NCBI RefSeq assembly: GCF_905475395.1
Contig: NC_058342.1
Span: 23,470,640-23,534,639 of the forward strand
DNA length: 64,000 nt
Source: Chrysoperla carnea
Lineage: Eukaryota > Arthropoda > Insecta > Neuroptera > Chrysopidae
Reading direction: 5' to 3'
Shown: piece after piece, positions 57,785 to 64,000 of the stretch
Position numbering within the stretch: the stretch's first letter is position 1
Layout of the letters: each line of letters opens with the position of its first letter
Position numbers and translations under genes: made by a program
The notes under the pieces: generated by a model
Told to the model about the DNA's origin: nothing
The model's input: only the letters and a program-made list of their open reading frames with translations
The model's database searches: none

Positions 57785-58385
57785 TACCCTTTTAGCTAGG
57801 ATTTTCAAATACCAATTCAACGATACCCCACTTACCATAGCTTGTCGACTTTCATTTTCAGCCTATGTATGTATGTTTGGTCCTTTGAGGTCGCTCTAGA
57901 GACCAAATGCGTGAAACGGTTTTAATGATTATTACGTTAATAGATTTTTCTATTTAATAGCTATTCAATGATACCCCACTTGACATAGTTCATCGAATTT
58001 CATTGGTTTCTTTTTCACAATATGACGTCTGGTGGTCGCCATATTAAATTTTCATTATTGCTATATCTTCAGTAGCATTGGCGAGGTTAAGACAAATTGA
58101 TTGACGTAAGAATCGTCAAAATCGACCCACATGTTTGTCCTCTAGTGTGAAACATAGGAACGCACATACATTATTTTTCACAATATGGCGTCTCGTGGTC
58201 CCCATATTGACTTTTCATTTCTGCCATATCTTCAGTAGCACTCGAAAGATTAAGACAAATCGATTGACGTAAGAATAATCAAAATCGGCCGATGCGTTTG
58301 GCCTCTAGTGTGCCACTTAGGAACAGACATAGACTGATAAACACATTACCACTCCTTTGCGTTGTTCAATCGGGTAAAAATATGT
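57785..58385 (+). repeat. R6 dispersed repeat with an internal tandem duplication
   Basis: Same order as 50610-51025, but the segment from CACAATATGACGTCTGGTGG to the GTGTGAAACATAGGAACG region is present twice (about 58015-58165 and 58175-58330). Confidence 0.75.
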
Positions 58386-58597
58386 AGAAACTCATTTTTC
58401 ATGATATTTTAGTTAAGACGCCGAAAATTCCTTAGTTTGCGGAACTGTCCCTATTCATTTTTCGATAAATTTTGTAGGAAATGTAGCAATTTTCTAATAT
58501 AAGATTTACGAATGGTCAAGTAAGAAAAATGAAAAGTTTTCGATAGGTTTTCTAGTTCTTTCGTAAATTTACCCTCATGTAAGTCAACACTAAAATA

Positions 58598-58671
58598 TAG
58601 TTATTGAAATAAATACCACGATACTCGAAATAAATTTATTTTGAGTATCGTGGTATTTATTTCAATAACTA
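58598..58671. repeat. Nearly perfect 74-bp palindrome
   Basis: Arms of 37 bp meet with no spacer (centre 58634/58635). The left arm starts TAGTTATTGAAATAAATACC and the right arm ends GGTATTTATTTCAATAACTA. Only 58627/58642 fail to pair (G against T, still a G-U pair in RNA). Direct repeats AAGTCAACA lie at 58581-58589 and 58688-58696, so the whole 98-bp interval might be an insertion. Confidence 0.85.
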
Positions 58672-59024
58672 AGTAAGTCTCAACTCGAAGTCAACAAAAA
58701 TTCATCCTTATATAAACACTAAAATAGTTTTCAGCTCAATTCGAGGTAAAAAATTATGACATAATGCCTGAAGTAGAGAGTCTCCATCTCACCAAATCTT
58801 CCGCCGCCCCTGGATATTAAATAAACTTTGATGATATTGAAATCTGTCTCTAAATTTGTCCTTGAATTTATCAAATCTGGGTTTAAAAATAGCTTACCTT
58901 CAAATGCACTTCTCTTGCATGGTTTTTACATGATTTTTTTAAATCCATTTTAATCCAAGATTAGATATCATACAATTTTTCTTGAAAGAAAAATACTAAT
59001 AAAAATTTATTTTTAATTTTTCAG

Positions 59025-59130
59025 ATAACGAGGCACGGCCTACATTGACGTTAGTAATAAAATCAAATTTGAAAAAAAAAAAGAATTAAATTACTAGAAA
59101 AATTTTGTGCAAAAAATAATTCAGTGCACG
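59025..59130 (+). promoter_or_regulatory. Oatp 5' UTR exon segment and start context
   Basis: A polypyrimidine tract and TTTTTCAG end at 59024, a good acceptor, so the transcript probably has an untranslated exon further upstream. The first ATG in frame is at 59131; a GTG at 59107 extends the open frame but is an unlikely start. Confidence 0.5.
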
Positions 59131-62100
59131 ATGAACGGGAATAAAATGGATACGAAAAATTCGGAAATTGGACCGTGGACGCCATTTACAGCCGAAGAAA
59201 AGAATAATACATCGTTAATAAAAAATAACAATGATACAACGTCGTTAACACGTCATCGAACCACAACTGGTGATTCGAAAACTCCAAATAATTATGGAGA
59301 GCGAATTATCACCGAAGAACAGATATCCTTAACCAGTATATGCGCGGATGATTTGAATAATTGTCGAAAACCGGATCCAGACGGTACATCACCTGATTGG
59401 CCAGTTGATTCCAAAGAACTTCAATTAGAAGATGATTCTGATACCATATGCGGTTTGGGTCCATTCCGACCTGAATGGTTACAAGTTTTTGCATCGAAAC
59501 AAGCATTTTTGGTTGTATTTTGTATCACTTGGGTCTTACAAGGAATGTATTATACATATTTCGTAAGTGTTATCACCACTATCGAGAAACTGTTCCAAAT
59601 TCAATCGAAAACAACTGGTTTAATTATGAGTGCCACGGAAATTGGACAAATTGGTTCGTCGTTGTTACTCACATATTACGGTGGACATGGGCATCGTCCC
59701 AAATGGATTGCATGGGGAATGGTTTTATTCGCCTTCTCAACTTTCACATGTTCACTACCTCATTTTATCTACAAGAAACAATTAATTCACGCCAATGATA
59801 TTTTATTTAGTGGGGTTGCATCCACGGTTCCTAGTCCATATTCAAACGTAACAAACACATCTGATTCAAAAGCTCCAAATATATGTCGACCAAATAATCC
59901 ACAATCGTTTAATCAAACCGATATTTACTTTACGCATCCGTATTTAAACGATACGTTACGTAATATTCCACAAAATCGTCAAAATTGTGAAGATGATTTC
60001 TTAACAGAACATCAAATTCAATCGAAAGTGACTACAATTGTTCTGGCCATCTTTTTTATATCGTTGTTAGGCGTTGGAATGGGTCAAACAGCCGTATACA
60101 CTTTGGGGATACCGTATATTGACGATAATGTGGCTAGCAGAGAATCACCGTTATATTTTGCGATTACAATCGGAGTAAGAATATTGGGTCCAGCACTTGG
60201 ATTTATGTTAGGATCGCTGTGTACTCGATTATATGCGGATTTATCAATTGATCCTCAAATTAGTCAAACTGATCCAAGATGGGTTGGCGCGTGGTGGTTA
60301 GGATTAGTCCTAGTTTCTGGTTTATTGATGTTAGCATCAATTGCGATGTTTTCATTTCCAAAACGATTAAAAAAGAAACGAATTGGACAAGTTGAATCGA
60401 TGGCACCAAGAATTATCCACAAAGTTCAAGATCAGGTAAATAGGAATCCTAGTCTACGAGATTTCCCCAAAGCTATCAAACGATTGCTCAAAAACGATAT
60501 TCTAATGTTTCGAACAGCGAGTAGTGTACTTCATATTCTTCCAATTGCGGGAATTTACACATTTTTACCAAAATACTTAGAATCTCAATTTCGTTTACCC
60601 GCACACACAGCGAATTTAATATCTGGCGTTGGTGGAATTTTGGTTATGGGTGTTGGAATTGTTATCAGCGGTTTTTATATTCTACGAAGAAAACCGAATG
60701 CACGATTTGTGGCTGCTTGGATTGCTTTTACAGCGGTTACATACGCAATCGGTATGGGTATATTAATGTTTATTGGTTGTCCCATGGATGATTTTGCGGG
60801 ACTGCAACGGGATGGGGGTGTGACAATATTTGAACCAACATGTGAACCAAATTGTGCGTGTGATCGTGAAAAATTTAGTCCGATTTGTGGTGAAGATAAT
60901 AAAACATATTTCTCGGCATGCCATGCTGGATGTCGGAATATTACGTTTGTCGATGGTAAAATAACGGAATTCTTCGACTGTTTATGTATGGCGAATGCAA
61001 CGGAACATCATAGTTTTGATACTAATCATGGAACTTCCACAACGTATTTCGGAGCTGCGAAAATTGGTTATTGCGATTTTGAGTGTAGTAATTTTTGGAT
61101 ATATATAATTCTGTTCTCGTTTTTCGTTTTTATACATTCGACAAGTGAAGTTGGTAGTATTTTATTGATATTACGATGTGTGGATCCGCGTGACAAAGCA
61201 ATGGCCTTAGGTTTAATACAATTTGCTATTGGATTATTTGGAAATGTACCATGTCCGATTATTTATGGTGCTGTGGTTGATTCAGCGTGCTTAGTGTGGG
61301 AAATGGCGTGTGGCGAAAAAGGTGCATGTTGGCTCTATGATGCTGATATATTCCGAATGTTTTATCACGGTAAGATTTTCAACTATTTTCTTATTTAACA
61401 CTTGTGTTCCCCGTCAACACCTCAGAATCTTAATGGAAAATGGATCCCTGACTATTTGGGAATTGTAGTCGGAAATATTTTCTAAACTCCGAAAATATTT
61501 CGGAGCCGGGTTTATTATAGGTTTCTTAAGATCTTAGAAGTAACAAGCTGTTAAATTATGTATAGCAAGATTAATCGTTTAATAATAAGAGGAATGTCAA
61601 GCGCAGATCCAGAGAGGGTAAATCGGGGCAGTTAAAAGTAAGGGAACTAATAATCATACTAAGAATGAAATTTTCTCGATTTTTTCAACGAAATAATTCT
61701 TTAAAAAATTTCAAAAAATGGATAAGCTCATTTGGCAATTAGATCGCTTCCAAATTTTAGTCGATACCTCAAAATCTACTTATCCAATCGAAAAATAAAC
61801 CTAATTTTTTTATTTTTTGCGCCAAAATTATCATATACGAAATTTATTAAAAAATTTCACCCTTAAGAAAATTTAAAAAATCGAGCACATTTTTATTGTC
61901 TACGATTTGTATAAAAACGATTTTCTACAATAATATTGGTCCCTAAAATACAAATTTGGATTTCTTTGATGATTGCATGTGAAGTTTATTAAGTATGTTA
62001 ATTATCCCGTAAATAAGGCCTCAAATCCAAATTTGGTAAAGAACATTTTCTTCTCTTTTTTCTCAGCTTATTCAGGAAACTTAAGTTCTGCAGTCAATTA

Positions 62101-62481
62101 TAGAACACCCTGTATAACATATAAAAACTGTAGGCAGATTGAAAAAATCTGAAAAATTAATAATTCAAAAATAAATGAAATTTTATGAAAAAGATTTAAC
62201 CACAACCATTTAAAAAATAAAAGTAATTTATGTTTTAAATCGAGCGTGAGTAAAATGCTCATAACGCGAGTGCTGACGGGTTTGAACTTTAACATCCAAA
62301 ATTATAAAAATTTGATGAAAAATTTTCTAAATTTTCAGGTATAACTGGTGCTCTATTACTATGCGCATTTTTCGTAGACATTATTGTTTGGTACAAGGCA
62401 GGCAGTGTAAATTTTGCACATGATGAAGATCAAAATGATCGCGATTCACAACGATCAAATAATGTCGATCGTAATGTTTGA
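59131..62481 (+). CDS. Organic anion transporting polypeptide (SLCO/Oatp family)
   Basis: A 12-helix plasma-membrane carrier of the major facilitator fold that moves amphipathic organic anions (in insects some members carry ecdysteroids). Exons 59131-61369 and 62339-62481 join in phase (H-G-I-T) to give 793 aa. A cytoplasmic N terminus of about 120 residues precedes GLGPFRPEWLQVFASKQAFL and helix 1. The family signature is complete at about residues 381-393 (DPRWVGAWWLGLV). The extracellular cysteine-rich, Kazal-like loop runs from about 571 to 604 (CEPNCACDREKFSPICGEDN...). N-glycosylation sequons occur in the loop before helix 5. Exon 2 supplies the last helix (ITGALLLCAFFVDIIVW) and a short hydrophilic tail. 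It may be an Oatp30B-type member, but subfamily needs a tree. Intron 61370-62338 holds an inverted dispersed-repeat fragment at 62195-62285. Confidence 0.93.
62195..62285 (-). repeat. Dispersed repeat fragment in the Oatp intron
   Basis: Matches the reverse complement of about 30355-30460 (TTTAAATCGAGC, AAAATGCTCATAACGCGAGT, GCTGAC). Confidence 0.6.
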
Positions 62482-63286
62482 CAGTCAAAATCGTCCTCAA
62501 CGATTGAAGATCAACAAATTTCGATTAATTAGCATTCGTGTGAGTGCAATGCCTTGCAAAATATATAACAATATTTTATATCCAATGCAAAACGAATTAT
62601 CTCGAAGAGTTCGTAGCAAGCAAGATATGTAGCGATTTCTAAAATACTATTTACTTCCCCAAAAATCATATTTTTGGATAATTTTTTATATAAAAAAAAC
62701 ACAAAATTTCTAGTACAAAAACAAATTTTTTATATGAATCTCCAAATAAATTTTCCGCCCTTACTAAGAAAAAAAATCTATTTTAATAACAAGAACAAAC
62801 AAAAAAAAAATGGAAAAATCGCCGATTTTTTGCTACGAACTGTGAAAATTTTTGTGGAAAGAACACAAAAAATTTTCCATTCACACACATCACTAAAAGA
62901 AAATACATATAAGACTGATTAAAAATAAATATTTTTACTAGAACAATTTTTTTTTTTTAATTTCTATATAATTCTAGGTACATCGAATATAATACATTAG
63001 TTATTAATATTAATAGGAGTGAATTCATTTTTCTAATTGAATACAGTAAAACCTCTTTTATACGTTTATGTTTTCTTGGGAATAATTCATCTCATTTTTA
63101 CATGACCATAATTCCAAAAACACGTGTAGTAAAAAGGTACACGATGAATTACTTATTTGAATTTTCCCCTGGTTAGCGGGAGGGGCTCGGACGAGAGTGA
63201 GAGAGGTCTTATTCGAAATATATACTCTTAAAGTTTACTTTTACGTATTCTTGAAAGTTAAGTACTTGAATTATTAACATTTCTGT
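62482..63286 (+). promoter_or_regulatory. Oatp 3' UTR and downstream region
   Basis: AATAAA hexamers at about 62745 and at 62924-62929 could end the transcript. No gene recognised in the remainder. Confidence 0.45.
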
Positions 63287-63496
63287 TCAATCTCTGACAC
63301 TTAGCGACGAAATTTCGACAAGGACTTGTTGTATATTAGCCTTTAGCTGATTCGGGGTCTTTGCATGATCCTTATACACGATAGCTATCAGATCAAACCA
63401 TAAAAAGTAACTGTATGCGGTTAATTTGGACTGACCGTCGGTTACTGGGGGGTGAAAGTTTAGATCATTATGCATGGATCGGTCAAAAATCCCCAT
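63287..63496 (-). pseudogene. Possible mariner-like transposase C-terminal fragment
   Basis: The frame reads SYFLWFDLIAIVYKDHAKT, PNQLKANIQQVLVEIS. This resembles the FFLWGYLKxxVYKxxPxTxxELKxxI region at the C-terminal end of mariner transposases. The usual PDL-x-P-x-D motif just before it is not recognisable, and no catalytic part or terminal repeats were found nearby. Degenerate relic at best. Confidence 0.4.
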
Positions 63497-64000
63497 GGCC
63501 CATATGTTTGTAGTCGCGGATTTGATGGCGGCCTCTTGTTAACGAAATACAGGCCTGTCTTAACCATATTAGGAACTGGTGTTTTACTTAGACTTTGTAA
63601 ATCAAAGTTGCGACCTTTTGCTCAATACATTTGACTTCCCTCCTTATTCTTTTAGCCTTCGTAAAGCAACGTGGTGCCTTTCTCGTACAAATAACCTAAA
63701 CTTATAAATTTTTCCGCTCTAGATCCGGGCCTCACGAACTTAAACGTAAATCCAGCACTGCATGTTTGTGCTAACTGCCAATCTTCTTTTTTCAATGTTT
63801 TCGAATGATATAAAAGTATTTTCGTATGAAATAAATGATTTCCAGCAAAAAAAGAGAACTATGTGGGCAAAATTATGCGAGCGCAAAAGGTTTATCGAAT
63901 GAAAAAAATTTGAAAATGGGTCTCTTCGGCAAACGGATGTTCCTCTTTAGTCCAAATCTTTGATTTCTTATAGTAAACTAAACTTTAATTATAAATTCAA
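63497..64000. other. Window end, no gene recognised
   Basis: Less AT-rich than most of the intergenic DNA, but no ORF, RNA gene or repeat match within the window is supported. Confidence 0.4.

Noticed and set aside
59107-59130. GTG at 59107 as the Oatp start
   Set aside because: Animal genes start at ATG; the in-frame ATG at 59131 (or 59149) is far more likely.

Overview
The window is AT-rich animal nuclear DNA. Three conserved genes interrupted by GT-AG introns, an insect-type OATP transporter, a piggyBac element, Tc1/mariner-like, hAT-like and SINE insertions, and eukaryotic tRNA genes point to an insect. The order cannot be fixed from the sequence alone. No bacterial or organellar sequence and no CRISPR array is visible.

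Layout. (1) 773-4926, plus strand: succinyl-CoA ligase alpha subunit (mitochondrial TCA cycle) in three exons; its introns carry a 5'-truncated LINE with target-site duplications and a small MITE. (2) 5.4-10 kb: intergenic, made of dispersed repeats. (3) 10051-16761, plus strand: SMARCC/Moira, the SWIRM-SANT core subunit of the SWI/SNF (BAF/PBAF) remodeler, in four exons; intron 3 holds a tRNA-derived SINE with a 14-bp target-site duplication. (4) 18073-20696: a complete piggyBac transposon with TTAA duplications and an uninterrupted two-exon transposase on the minus strand. It sits inside a local repeat whose other copies, at about 21.4 and 22.1 kb, still show the unoccupied site. (5) 22.7-59 kb: about 36 kb with no recognisable conserved protein gene. 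It is a mosaic of inverted, nested and tandem repeats, with three tRNA-Ala(UGC) genes (one plus, two minus), a decayed tRNA-Tyr, two hAT-like MITEs, several foldback structures and a few perfect hairpins. (6) 59131-62481, plus strand: an organic anion transporting polypeptide (SLCO/Oatp) in two coding exons. (7) 63.3-63.5 kb: a possible decayed mariner transposase fragment.

The three conserved genes do different jobs (metabolism, chromatin, membrane transport) and nothing suggests they work together. The most striking feature is the repeat landscape: one roughly 585-bp family (called R1 here) occurs at about nine places in both orientations, and a 1.1-kb family (R2) occurs as an inverted pair next to R1 copies. 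I found no convincing new multi-gene system. The best unexplained items are a nearly perfect 74-bp palindrome 0.4 kb upstream of the Oatp exon, a 1.27-kb foldback nested in a larger element, the R1 family itself, and two short ORFs (a membrane-anchor type and a signal-peptide type) in the gene-poor stretch. All calls come from reading the sequence; no database search was run.
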